Positions 53,490 to 63,539 of a stretch of DNA of 64,000 bases are shown here, piece by piece. Each line of letters begins with the position of its first letter. Position 1 is the stretch's first letter. Both the position numbers and the translations under genes were made by a program. Origin of the DNA: Pomphorhynchus laevis (taxonomy: Eukaryota > Acanthocephala > Palaeacanthocephala > Echinorhynchida > Pomphorhynchidae); NCBI GenBank assembly GCA_012934845.2, contig WNNJ02003005.1, positions 1 through 64,000 of the forward strand, read 5' to 3'. The notes beneath the pieces are model-generated. The model saw only the letters and a list, made by a program, of their open reading frames with translations. It ran no database searches and was not told where the DNA came from.

Positions 53490-53893
53490 GCCCAGGGGGA
53501 TGTGAGCCCTCCAGCAAATTCAACAAGCCGCCCTCCGACTAAACCACCCAGGGTCTTTCAGCCCCCTTTACGAAATGTCCAATCGAGGCGGACTATGCTG
53601 GGTAAACGAAAGACAAGGAGTTTGATAAACCTTGTCTTTGCTCCGGGGGACATCCTCTTGAAAAGAAGACTAATCCCGAGATAGCCAAAGTTCCACAGAA
53701 GCGCACTTGGTTTTTCACATTCAATGACAGATGCTTTCACATTCAATGGCAGGGCCCATTTCAGGGCCCACCTAGCTCTCTTCAGAATTCGTTTAAGTCT
53801 ATCCAAGTTAGCTTTCGTCGACCAGTTCACCGTTACGGTGAACCCCAGGTATTTTACTCGACTTGTGAAGGTAGGGAGTAGTCGATTAGTCAA
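53490..53893 (-). mobile_element. LINE III, antisense 3' fragment
   Basis: The minus-strand reading at 53558-53893 gives FTSRVKYLGFTVTVNWSTKA, RLKRILKRARWALKWA, FKRMSPGAKTRFIKLLVFRL and SIVRLDWTFRKGG. This equals the end of ORF2 in the two large LINE III copies. It is 5' truncated, with a small internal duplication (TTTCACATTCAATG). Confidence 0.88.
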
Positions 53894-53924
53894 AATATAT
53901 ATATAATATATATATAATATATAT

Positions 53925-54184
53925 TGTAAATATAAATTAAAATCAATTTATAAGCTACTTCCGGTTGGGATCACGCTATGACAAAAATATATTCGAAATA
54001 TGTTTATTGGAATATGATTATTACGTCACATAAGCCTTTCGTAAAAACTTCGTTTTTTAGCATTTTGACATTATGTAAATTTTGACATATTTTTCGATTT
54101 TTGAAGAAGCCGCAAGGCGAAACGTAAAATTGAAGAATTAATCTTTGTTTTTTGTTGGCAGAGACCAATAACCATATTTCGGAT
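53925..54184 (+). repeat. Repeat R, copy 2, carrying the LINE III-1 insertion site
   Basis: Matches 17150-17360 (CTACTTCCGGTTG, GCAAGGCGAAACGTAAA, AGAGACCAATAACCATATTT). LINE III-1 is inserted right at its end; the last 11 bases, ATATTTCGGAT (54174-54184), are duplicated at 58047-58057. Confidence 0.8.
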
Positions 54185-54200
54185 CGCAATAACAAAAAAA

Positions 54201-54722
54201 ATGAATGCTAAAACGCTATCGGAGCTTCAAAGCTCTACAACTTTTGGTGATTTTATAATGAAATATGGTAGTAATGAACGATCTGGTTCAATTCTTTCGT
54301 CTACTGGAGACAATTCTAATCAGGTTAGTGATGTTTCGTGTTTATTAAATGCAGATAAGGGGCTGCTACCCCCGATTCCAAAATTAGCTAACCTGTGCAT
54401 CATCAATTCAAAAAAACCAATAGAGAAACACAATCTCTTCTCAACCTTTTTGCGAAAGTTTGTATCAATTCATCCAAACAGGGTGCTGTTCAATTCAGTG
54501 AAGATTTTGGACAATACTGTAAGAGTTTCCTTCCCGAATGCCTCTTTATTAAAGGAATACAAAGATTATTTTGACAAGCACCTTTTGGACTCTGGTTCCA
54601 TAACGTTGAAACCCCTTCAGTGCTCAGTTAAAATATCTAATTTTCCATTGTTTCTAAAAGAAGAAGATTTGATAACTGAAAAAATTGTATGGCCTCCAAT
54701 CAGTGAGGCAAGTCCTAGGTAA
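54201..54722 (+). CDS. LINE III-1 ORF1, amino part
   Basis: The ATG at 54201 opens MNAKTLSELQSSTTFGDF. It continues with LLPPIPKLANLCIINSKKPI, LFSTFLRKFVSIHPNRVLFN and VKISNFPLFLKEEDLI, an RNA-binding-like region before the knuckles. The frame ends at 54722 in a GGGGGCGACCCCC hairpin and resumes in another frame at 54741. Confidence 0.82.
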   Translation: MNAKTLSELQSSTTFGDFIMKYGSNERSGSILSSTGDNSNQVSDVSCLLNADKGLLPPIPKLANLCIINSKKPIEKHNLFSTFLRKFVSIHPNRVLFNSVKILDNTVRVSFPNASLLKEYKDYFDKHLLDSGSITLKPLQCSVKISNFPLFLKEEDLITEKIVWPPISEASPR

Positions 54723-54740
54723 GGGGGCGACCCCCTCCCA

Positions 54741-55331
54741 GTGGCTTTTGCAAATACAGATCTTGATTCCGGTCTGCTTCTTTCTAAATCGTCAGCGAAT
54801 CCTTTCCTAGGTTTTAACTTAGGATTCACTCTAATTGACGAAGACCGACTCACATTCCCACACTGTAACAAGTGCCATGCCTGGGGCCACTGGTACTCTA
54901 CATGCAGCAAGGCCTTGGTATGCGGTGTTTGTGGTGCTGGGGATTGTCAGTATGCTTTAAAAGGGGAAAGATGTCAGGCCTCCTCCTCTTGCGCTAATTG
55001 TGGAGGGGAACATCCGGCCTGGTCAAGGCGCTGCAGAATATTTAAAGAATATAAACAACTGTTTGTTAAGCCTAGAACCCCGATCAACTACGCCTCTGCT
55101 GCTGGTTCATCAGCCGACCGGATGTCAAACGCTGACATCATTCAACTTCTTGATAACCAGAAACGAGTAATTTTTTCGCAATTTCAAACAATGATTGGAC
55201 CTCTGCTATCCTCTTTTGTAGGGACAACAGCTGCCCCCATGCCTAACGAGCTTAAAACCCCCCACTCCAAGAAGAGGGGGCTTCGGCCAGAACAGTCCCA
55301 CCCCCAAGGTGGGGAAGATGATCAAGGATAA
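54741..55331 (+). CDS. LINE III-1 ORF1, zinc-knuckle part
   Basis: Three cysteine clusters: CNKCHAWGHWYSTC (C-x2-C-x4-H-x4-C), CGVCGAGDC followed by GERC, and CANCGGEHPAWSRRC. Such triple knuckles bind element RNA in Jockey- and I-type LINEs. After them is FKEYKQLFVKPRTPI, then a tail with NADIIQLLDNQKRVIFSQFQ. It follows the amino part after one frameshift. Confidence 0.88.
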   Translation: MAFANTDLDSGLLLSKSSANPFLGFNLGFTLIDEDRLTFPHCNKCHAWGHWYSTCSKALVCGVCGAGDCQYALKGERCQASSSCANCGGEHPAWSRRCRIFKEYKQLFVKPRTPINYASAAGSSADRMSNADIIQLLDNQKRVIFSQFQTMIGPLLSSFVGTTAAPMPNELKTPHSKKRGLRPEQSHPQGGEDDQG

Positions 55332-55463
55332 GAAGGCTTCTCTGGGAAATGAAGATATTGCCCTGGGGGGTACGACCCGCGACGGGGCTAGTGGCAGTGA
55401 GGGTAACCCTCCTGCACCTAGCTCTGTCTAGGTTGGCATCCCCCTTCCAACTAATTTAGCCCA

Positions 55464-57913
55464 ATGGTGAGTAAACCTGAGCCTTTTTCACTGAATATTC
55501 TTCAGTGAAATTCGGGAGGTGCTTCTGCCCTTAGACTTTTATCTGGTAGAGACGCAGATGTTATAGTCCTCCAGGAGACGCGGTCTATCCGTCTCCCCCA
55601 GGACATTACTCGATTTATCCCAAAGCAAATTTGTTCCCACTATACTCCGTACATAACCCCACCTCACTCCTCTTCATCTCAAGGACTCTTGACCCTAGTT
55701 AAATGCTCTTTAAGGTCCTCCCTACTGCTAAATTACTCTTGTCCTGCCCTGTCTTGTCTAGTAGTTTCACTCGTTAAGAACGGTAAACGCCTCAGTCTAG
55801 CCAACGTCTACATTCGTCCAGGAGAGATTCACAAGAACCGTGACCTTCTGGATGGTATTATCGATAGCGGCTATGACATTGTACTAGGTGACTTCAACGA
55901 CAGAACTGGTCGTTGGATTAATGCTGCTCTCCGCAGAGCCAGGAACGGTTATCTTATTCACAAACCACCGTCCCCTACATTTCATTGCACATCAACGAAT
56001 TCACTCCTCGACCTATTACTGCTCCACGAGAGATGGTTGTTAAAACCCTTCTGCACGGAGCAGTCGCGACAGCATCTGTCCACATCTCATGATCTAATTC
56101 GCTGACGGATAGAGGAGAATACGCTGCTTCGGAGAAGATTCCACTTTGACCCGATCAGAGTGGCTTTCTTCCAAGCTGCTATCCAACGCTTCCCCCGAAT
56201 TGGTAATGAGAATTTAACCGAATTTAATTCCTACCTCTCTTCGCAAGCTACCGCATTGCTTTCTACAACCTATAAAGGTCGCATTTTCAATCCCACTCCG
56301 ACGAAACTCAAGGTTCTAGCAAAACTACTGAACCTCCCTAATCTCTCTTCTTCCGCCAGACAGACTCTCTCGAATGAATACTGGCGCACCAGATATTGGT
56401 TCCAGCTGAGTAGGGATAGGGCGAGCATTGCTCGTCTTAACCCTTCTCAGTCTTCCTTTTGGAAGATTTTCAAGAAGGAGAAGTTTGCTTGTTGGAGGGA
56501 TAGGGCCTTGGGTTGGATCGGTAGAATTGGCCTTGATAAAGTTTTAGAAGAGTCACTTGCCTTACACAACTATGGAGCCACTCAATCTCCGCAACCAATC
56601 CCGCCTTGGGGAGACTTCAGGAGTAGAGACTTATCTGTCACAGATATTCTCAACGCCTGGGGGCCTCTTCCAAGCACCTCCAAAACCGTCGCTCCACTCT
56701 CTTCTCGTGTCTGTCAGCTTTTGACAACCGATCAAAGAAGGGAGGTGGCCATCACAATGCTATTAGCCACCCCATCCGATGTAGCCGGCATCAACATTAG
56801 CAAGAGAATTTTTATTCCAAAAAAGTTTCCGATCTCTTGTCCTAAAGACCTGCGGCCCATTTCGATTCAAAATTCCCTCGTATCGATCTACGAAAAAGCG
56901 CTTGCGCGTAGAATCCGCGATCATCTGATTAGGCGAAATTTAATCCCACCTGGTTTCCATGGGTTTGTCAAAGGTCGCTCGGTCCATTCAGCAGTTGGTG
57001 AAGTGCATCAGTTTTGTCAGGAGAACAGTCATCAGCTAGCTGTGGCAGTTTTCCTTGATTTTTCCGCTGCATTTGATCGCATCTCCATTCCCTTTGTTAT
57101 CTCTTCTCTCAGGTCCATCGGGTTGCCTGCGAGAATTGTTAACAGGGTAGAGATACTGCTGTACACCAAGCGATTTTATTATGATGACGACCCTGATGCG
57201 CGTCAGTTTTACCCTATTACGGGTGTGCCTCAAGGTTCACCTCTTTCTCCTATCTTATATCTTGCTGCCTCTATTAATCTATTCAAAATATTTAAACGCG
57301 AACAACGTCTTGTTTGTACGCTGATGACACCACTGCCCTGTTTACTGGACACAGGTGTAAAGACGTAGTCTCTGACATCAGCCGCTTCTTTATAAGATTA
57401 AAAGACCAGTTGCCTAGATTCAACCTTATTCTAAACTCCGCTAAATCGCAGGTGGTTGTCTTTCATGGCTCCCCTGCAACCAAGAAAAAACTTAAGAGAC
57501 TAGCACTCTCTACGCTCTCCTCCATATTTGCATCCGAACCACTCCCTGTCTTCACAAGTCGAGTAAAATACCTGGGGTTCACCGTTTCGGTGAACTGGTC
57601 GGCGAAAGCCGACCTGGATAGACTCAAACGTATCCTGAAGAAAGCTATGTGGGCTCTGAAACGGGCCCAGCATCTGTCGTTGAATGGGAAAACCCAGGTG
57701 CGCCTTTGGGGTACCTGGGCTATCTCGGGATTAGTCTTCTTCTCAAGAGGACGTCCCCCAGAGCAAAGGCTAAGGTTTCTTAAGCTCCTCGTTTCTCGTT
57801 TATCCAACATCGTCCGCACCGATTGGATTCTTCGGGAGGTGAAAGACCCCGGGTGGTTCAATCGGAAAGCGGCGTGCTGGATTGGTTGGGGGCTCAGATC
57901 CCCATTGATTTGA
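55464..57913 (+). CDS. LINE III-1 ORF2, endonuclease-RT, interrupted
   Basis: Starts ATGGTGAGTAAACCTGAGCC at 55464. Endonuclease parts: VIVLQETRSIRLPQD, IYIRPGEIHK, IVLGDFNDRTGRW, NSLLDLLLLH, STSHDLIR. Linker and RT (56160-57368): KDLRPISIQNSLVSIYEKAL, GFHGFVKGRSVHSA, AVFLDFSAAFDRISIPF (A), GVPQGSPLSPILYLAASIN (B). Motif C lies in the next frame (YADDTTALFTGH, 57314 on), then NLILNSAKSQVVVFHG, SRVKYLGFTVSVNW and FLKLLVSRLSNIVRTDWI. About three to four breaks (a stop soon after the start, one near 56.1 kb, a frameshift at motif C). Confidence 0.88.
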
Positions 57914-58046
57914 GGCCTTAATAGGAAGAAGACAAAGAAATTGTTGACCTATTTTTTCTGTTGACTGACTGTTTATTTTTTTCTAACGGACTTCTTGTTA
58001 AACGACACTTCCATTTATGTATTTTTATTAATAAAGTCCTATTATT

Positions 58047-58085
58047 ATATTTCGGATATATAATGTAGATTCCGTTTTATTAGCA
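58047..58085. repeat. Target-site duplications between LINE III-1 and III-2
   Basis: ATATTTCGGAT (58047-58057) closes copy 1. TTTTATTAGCA (58075-58085) opens copy 2 and returns as TTTTATTAGC at 61955-61964. Only ~17 bases of the original target remain between the two insertions. Confidence 0.88.
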
Positions 58086-58496
58086 TAATTCTCAAAAAAT
58101 GTGTACGAGTAAAAGCTTTTTGTGCCAGTCGGAGCATCAAAGCTCCTTTAAAAATACTTCAGAATTCAATGTTTTTGGAGCAAATTCAGGTATTGTAACT
58201 TCTTCTTCATCCTTATTACTCGATCCGCAGGTTAGTAAATTTGTTGTTAATTCTGATTCTGACATGGGGGAACTCCCCCCGATACCGAAACAAAATAATT
58301 TGGCTATAATCACAGCGTTAAAACCTATAGAAAGGCATAGACTATTTACAGTATTTCTCCGGAATTTTGTACATGACTACTTTTAGAGGGTAGTCTTTAA
58401 CTTCGTTAGAACCTATGAAAATCAAGTAAAAGTCGCATTTGCTTCCTCTGCCTTAATGGAAGCATACGAAGTATTTTTTAAAAAAATCTCTCCCAC

Positions 58497-59130
58497 ATGG
58501 GAACTTTATTACTCAAGCCTATTCAGGCAACATTAAAGATCTCAAACTACCCTCTCCATTTAGAAGAGGATAATTTGGTCCTTCCACGGAAGACCTTTAA
58601 ACTACACTCTATCAGAGAGGTAAAATCGAAGACTGGAGACATACTACAGTTAGCCTTCGGCACAGCTGATTTAGACAATGCTCAGTTGCTTTCAAAGGCT
58701 GCTACTAACCCCTTCTTAGGGTATAACCCGATTCACCCTGGTGGATCAAGACTGCTACACATTCCCACACTGCAACTCATGCCACAGTTGGGGGCACTGG
58801 GCATCCTCCTGTTCACGCGAAAAATCATGCGGTGTTTGTGGTCTGTCCACATGTATCGCTATGTCTAAGGGGGAGAGGTGTGTGGCCACCCCAGTTAGCA
58901 TTAATTGCGGAGGAGACCACCTCGCGTGGTCCCGTCGATGTAGAGTCTTTAAAGATTACAAGAAAAGATACTCTGATTCTTCCACTCCTATTGTTAAAAG
59001 CTTCGCATCCATTGCTGCGCCTTCGGACAGGATGTCCAACTCGGACATTATTTACTTGATAGATAACAATAAAAAAGTTATTCTAACACAGATACAGCAA
59101 ATGATAGCCCCCTCTTGGCAACGTTTCTAG
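58497..59130 (+). CDS. LINE III-2 ORF1 remnants with zinc knuckles
   Basis: An RNA-binding part (LLLKPIQATLKISNYPLHLE, 58497-58868) is followed, in another frame (58741-59130), by the knuckles CNSCHSWGHWASSC, CGVCGLSTC with GERC, and CGGDHLAWSRRC, where the first Cys of the third knuckle is changed to Ser (SINCGG). More frame changes follow to 59366. Confidence 0.82.
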
Positions 59131-59370
59131 GATCAGCCTCGGTTCCGCTACAGCAAGAGATGATGATGCAGAAATCGAAGAAACGCAATGCCTCGGCACA
59201 TACTGTTCCCCCTCTGAAGATGGGGAAATTGCTGAAAGAGAAGGCCTCGAAGGGAAATGAAGATGTTGCCCTAGGGGTTCCGACCCAGGATGGGGCTAGT
59301 GGCGGAAAGGGCAACTTCCCGCACCTAGCTCTGTCCAGGTTGGCTTCTCCCGTTCATCTTATCTAACACA

Positions 59371-60300
59371 GTGGTGAGTAAACCCGAGCCTTTTTCACTG
59401 AATATCATTCAGTGGAATTCGGGAGGTGCTTCTGCCCTTAGACTTTTATCTGGCAGAGATACAGATGTTATAGTCCTTCAGGAGACGCGGTCTATCCGTC
59501 TTCCCCAGGACATTAATCGATTTATCCCAAAGCATATCAGTTCCCACTATACTCCGTACATAACCCCACCTCATTCCTCTTCTTCTCAAAGACTCTTGAC
59601 CTTAGTTAAGTGCTCCTTAAGGTCCTCCCTCCTACTTAACTACTCATGTCTAGCCATGTCTTGTTTGGTAGTTTCACTCTGTAAGAACGGTAAACGCCTC
59701 AGTCTAGCCAATGTCTACATACGTCCTGGGGAGATTCACAAGAACCGTGACCTCCTGGATAGTATTATTGATAGCGGCTATGACATGATACTTGGAGACT
59801 TCAACGACAGAACTGGTCGTTGGATCAATGCAGCACTTCGCAGAGCTAGGAACGGTTATCTTATTCACAAACCCCTCCCTACCTTTCATTGCACATCAAC
59901 AAATTCTATCCTCGACATTTTACTGCTTCACTCAAGGTGGTTGTTAAAACCCGTCTGCACGGAGCAGTCGCGCCAACAATTGTCCACCTCTCATGACCTA
60001 ATTCGTTGGAGAATTGAGGAAGATATGTTGCTTAGAAGAAGGTTTCACTTTGATGCGGTCAGGGTATCCTTCTTTCAAGCGGCTATCCAACTCTTTCCCA
60101 GAATAGGAAATGAGAGTCTGACCGAATTTAATACCTACCTCTTTTCGCAAGCTACCGCGATTTTATCGACTACCTATAAAGGTCGTATATACAATCCCAC
60201 TCCGACGAAACTCAAGGTCCTAGCGAAACTGATTAACCTCCCTAATCTCTCTGTTTCCGCCAGACAGGCTCTCTCGAATGAATACTGGAGCACTAGATAA
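59371..60300 (+). CDS. LINE III-2 ORF2, endonuclease part
   Basis: An APE-type endonuclease in one open frame of 310 codons: NIIQWNSGGASALRLLSGRD, VIVLQETRSIR, ANVYIRPGEIHKNRDLLDSI, MILGDFNDRTGRW, NSILDILLLH, LSTSHDLIRWRIEED. Ends at a TAA within the linker. The first codon here is GTG where copy 1 has ATG. Confidence 0.88.
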   Translation: MVSKPEPFSLNIIQWNSGGASALRLLSGRDTDVIVLQETRSIRLPQDINRFIPKHISSHYTPYITPPHSSSSQRLLTLVKCSLRSSLLLNYSCLAMSCLVVSLCKNGKRLSLANVYIRPGEIHKNRDLLDSIIDSGYDMILGDFNDRTGRWINAALRRARNGYLIHKPLPTFHCTSTNSILDILLLHSRWLLKPVCTEQSRQQLSTSHDLIRWRIEEDMLLRRRFHFDAVRVSFFQAAIQLFPRIGNESLTEFNTYLFSQATAILSTTYKGRIYNPTPTKLKVLAKLINLPNLSVSARQALSNEYWSTR

Positions 60301-60411
60301 AGGTTCCAGCTGAGTAGGGATAGGACGAGTATTGCTCGTCTTAATCCTTCTCAGTCTTCTTTTTGGAAGATTTTCAAGAAGGAGAAGTTTGTTTGCTGGA
60401 AGGATAGAGCA

Positions 60412-61649
60412 TTGGGTTGGATAGGTAATGTAGGCCTTGATAAAGTTTTGGAGGAGTCACTAGCCCTACACAACTATGGAGCCACTCAATCACCTCAACC
60501 AATCCCGCCTTGGTGTAACTTCAGGAGTAGGGATCTATCTGTTACGGATATCCTTAACTCCTGGGGTCCACTCCCGGGCACCTCCAAATCCGTCGCTCCA
60601 CTTTCTTCTCGGGTCTGTCAGCTTTTGGCAGCTGATCAGAGAAGAGAGTTGGCCGTCACAATGCTTTTAGCCTCCCCCTCCGATGTAGCAGGCATCAATA
60701 TTAGTAAGCGTGTTTTTATTCCTAAGAAAAAATCCTGCTCATGCCCTAAAGATCTGCAACCCATTTCGATTCAAAATGCCCTCGTGTCGATTTACGAAAA
60801 AGCGCTTGCGCGTAAAATCCGCGACTATTAAAGTAGGTGTAATTTGATCCCTCAAGGTTGTTCGTTAAAGGTCGCTTGGTCCATTCAGCAGTTGGTGAGG
60901 TGGAGCAATTTTGTCGGGATAATAGCCATCGTCTAGTTGTGGCTGTTTTCCTTGACTTTTCTGCTGCATTTGACCGCATCTCTATTCCTTTTGTGATCTC
61001 TTCTCTCAGGTCCCTCGGGTTGCCTGCGAGAATTGTGAACAGGGTGGAGATCCTGCTGTACACCAAACGGTTTTATTATAAAGACGACCCTGATGCGCGT
61101 CAGTTTTACCCTATTACGGGTGTGCCTCAAGGTTCACCTCTTTCTCCTATCTTATATCTTGCTGCCTCTATTAATCTATTCAAAATATTTAAACGCGAAC
61201 AACGTCTTGTTGTGTACGCTGATGACACCACTGCCCTGTTTACTGGACACAGGTGTAAAGACGTAGTCTCTGACATCAGCCGTTTCTTTTTAAGATTAAA
61301 AGATCAGTTACCCATATCCAACCTTATTTTAAACTCTGCCAAATCCCAGGCGGTTGTCTTTCATGGCACCATTGCAACAAAGAAAAAACTTAAGAGATTA
61401 GCACTCTCTGCACTCTCCTCCATATTTGCCTCTGAACCACTCCCCACCTTCTCAAGTCGAGTAAAATATCTGGGGTTCACCGTTACGGTGAACTGGTCGG
61501 CGAAAGCTGACCTGGATAGACTTAAACGTATCCTGAAGAAAGCTAGGTGGGCCCTGAAACGGGCTCAGCATCTGTCATTGAAAGGGAAAACCCAAGTGCG
61601 CTTTTGGGGCACTTGGGATATCTCGGGATTAGTCTTCTTTTCGAGATGA
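60412..61649 (+). CDS. LINE III-2 ORF2, linker and reverse transcriptase, interrupted
   Basis: Two frames, 60412-60831 (linker to KDLQPISIQNALVSIYEKAL) and 60858-61649. The second has AVFLDFSAAFDRISIPF (A), GVPQGSPLSPILYLAASIN (B), VVYADDTTALFTGH (C), NLILNSAKSQAVVFHG and SRVKYLGFTVTVNW. All RT catalytic residues are intact in the second frame. Sequence related to the ORF2 C-terminus continues to ~61830 in other frames. Confidence 0.88.
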
Positions 61650-61954
61650 CGTCCCCCCAGAGCAAATGCTAAGATTTCTTAAGCTCCTCGTCTCGCGTTT
61701 ACCCAGCATAGTCCGCGCCGATTGGATTCTTCGGGGGGGGGTGAAAGACCCCGGGTGGTTCAGTCGGAAGGCGGCGTGTTGGATCGGTTGGGGGGGGCTC
61801 AGATCCCCATGGATTTGAGGCCTTAAAGCGTTGAGGACTCTGGCAGAAGTATGAAGTTATCTTATCGCTAACTGAATTAACTAACTATAATCTCTTTTTG
61901 ACCTAATTTATGTATTTATTGTTGTATTTTTTAGTAAGAAAATCTTTATTATTA

Positions 61955-62190
61955 TTTTATTAGCCTCACCAATGTTGGTACAAGCTGCATTCTCGGAAAT
62001 GTCTTTTTAATATATCACAAGGCAGCCGAAACGACTGATGATAGTTCACCCTACTGCCGGCTACCATCAGCTCGTCTAAGAGTGATAATGAAGTCTGCTC
62101 TGCATTTAATCGAACTCCGCTTTTTGGCAACATTTACAATTATGAAACTGAAGCTTATTAGCTCCCGGAGCACAGTTTAAAACTATATGT
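61955..62190 (+). repeat. Right part of the interrupted target: repeat T joined to a Penelope-like 3' segment
   Basis: After TTTTATTAGC, CACCAATGTTGGTACAAGCT matches repeat T at ~47750. From ~62012 the sequence (GCAGCCGAAACGACTGATGA, then ATCAGCTCGTCTAAG and TTAGCTCCCGGAGCACAG) is the inverted counterpart of ~18195-18350, next to the Penelope-like N-terminal fragment. Confidence 0.7.
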
Positions 62191-62255
62191 TATAAAATTA
62201 CATATTTCTTATATAATGCGTTTTATAAAGCGTATTATATATAAAAGATAGAGAT

Positions 62256-63035
62256 AAACGCATTCCTTGTGTAATCCTGTGATAAATTCAGTGCCTTCGT
62301 AATCAACGGATACGCATTTGTGCCTTATAAAGAATAACTAGTAGGTCCGCACACGCAACAAACCAGTAAAAACGCTTTATACACCTAAGCTTCGTCTAGC
62401 ATCGTGAGGAATTGCTGGTGTCTTTACAGTTATCACAAAAGCAGTCGAAACGCACCGCTAACCACGTCACCCGACTGACGATGACTGCTGGGTGGTTAGT
62501 AACCTCTCGGAGTGATACATTAGGCTGACGGAGCTGATGATCGAAATTTAGTTATTTAGCAGTAAATATGGATTAAAAATCAATCGAAGTCAATTTTGGC
62601 TCCTGTACCACAGTTTCAAGCGATTTTTCGCACTAACAATTTATAAAAAACGCATTCCTTGTGTAATCCTGTGATAAATTCAGTGTCCTCGTAACCAACG
62701 GATACGCATTTGTGCCTTATAAAGAACAACTAGAAGGTCCGCACACGCAACAAACCAGTAAAAACGCTTTATACACCTAAGCTTCGTCTAGCATCGTGAT
62801 GATGCTGGTGTCTTTACAATTATCACAAAAGTAGTCAAAACGCACCGCTAACCACTTCACTCGACTGACGATGACTGCTGGGTGGTTAGTAACCTCTCGA
62901 AGTGATACATTAGACTGATGGAGCTTACGTTCGAAGTCCAGTTTTTTAGCAGCAAATATGGATTAAAAATCAATCGAAGTCAATTTTGGCTTCTGGACCA
63001 CAGTTTCAAGCGATTTTTCGCACTAACAATATATA
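62256..63035 (+). repeat. Tandem duplication, 392 bp unit, two copies
   Basis: Units begin AAACGCATTCCTTGTGTAAT at 62256 and 62648 and end near GATTTTTCGCACTAACAAT; ~95% identical by eye. Each holds CAGTCRAAACGCACCGCTAA, then a CTAACCAC/GTGGTTAG hairpin, and AGCATC...GATGCT in unit 2. The TCGAAACG string resembles other repeat ends here (17.3, 17.8, 19.6, 49.2, 54.1, 62.0 kb). Likely tandem terminal repeats of a Penelope-like or SINE-like element. Confidence 0.85.
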
Positions 63036-63535
63036 TTTATTTCTTTATGAGATCATGAAGATCGATTGAAATCGGGACTGGCGATCCTATTAAGGATGCT
63101 TAATTATCTATTGAATAGTTGATAGGTCACACAAGGTGACTTTCGCTTTGAAAACCAGCTACATAATTTTTAATGATTTCCAATTCCATACACCCTGACT
63201 ACTAGCGGCACCATAGCCACAGCCGTTTTCGCCCGATTTTTGCCAAAAATTGGTAGCCCCGGTCTCATCAGAAGGCTGATTACCAACTCCTCTTTTTTAA
63301 AATTTGACTCATTCAAAATTCAAGCTGCCGCTCTACGTACTAGGCTTGCGCTCTTCACTGCTAGTCCACGAATCCAGGATTATCATATTTCTCACACAGC
63401 TTATGATACCTTCCATCATGATCTCTAGAAACTACATTGTCCGAGATGCTTTTTGGCATTTTATTATAGATTGTTCGGTATGAGATTATGAAGGTCGATT
63501 GAAATAAATCGGGACAGGTTATTCTGGTCTTTAAA
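63036..63535. repeat. Spacer with a short direct repeat
   Basis: ATGAGATCATGAAGATCGAT (63056) and ATGAGATTATGAAGGTCGAT (63480) with following AATCGGGACNGG flank ~420 bp. The 62-codon frame at 63240-63428 has no recognised family. Confidence 0.5.
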
Positions 63536-63539
63536 AAAG

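Larger units (their letters stand above)
54185..58046 (+). mobile_element. LINE III copy 1, full-length span
   Basis: A 3.86 kb LINE with leader, ORF1 (zinc knuckles), ORF2 (APE endonuclease and RT) and a CCTATTATTAT-type tail, flanked by the 11 bp duplication ATATTTCGGAT. About four to five frame breaks. It is closely similar to copy 2, far less decayed than III-0. Domain order and the three-knuckle ORF1 place it in the Jockey/I/LOA group; I cannot name the clade. Confidence 0.92.
58086..61954 (+). mobile_element. LINE III copy 2, full-length span
   Basis: A 3.87 kb sister of copy 1 with the same order: leader with CCAGTCGGAGCATCAAAG, ORF1, ORF2, tail CTTTATTATTATT. ORF1 is broken several times; ORF2 has about three interruptions. 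In ORF2 the usual ATG is GTG (59371), so the start is lost or changed. The target duplication is 10-11 bp. Confidence 0.92.

Noticed and set aside
62520-62560. CTGATGATCGAAA near the tandem units as a hammerhead core
   Set aside because: No room for stem II between CTGATGA and GAAA, and the string is not kept in the second unit.
63240-63428. 62-codon plus frame near the right edge
   Set aside because: Composition looks plausible but there is no motif, no neighbour and no second copy to support it.
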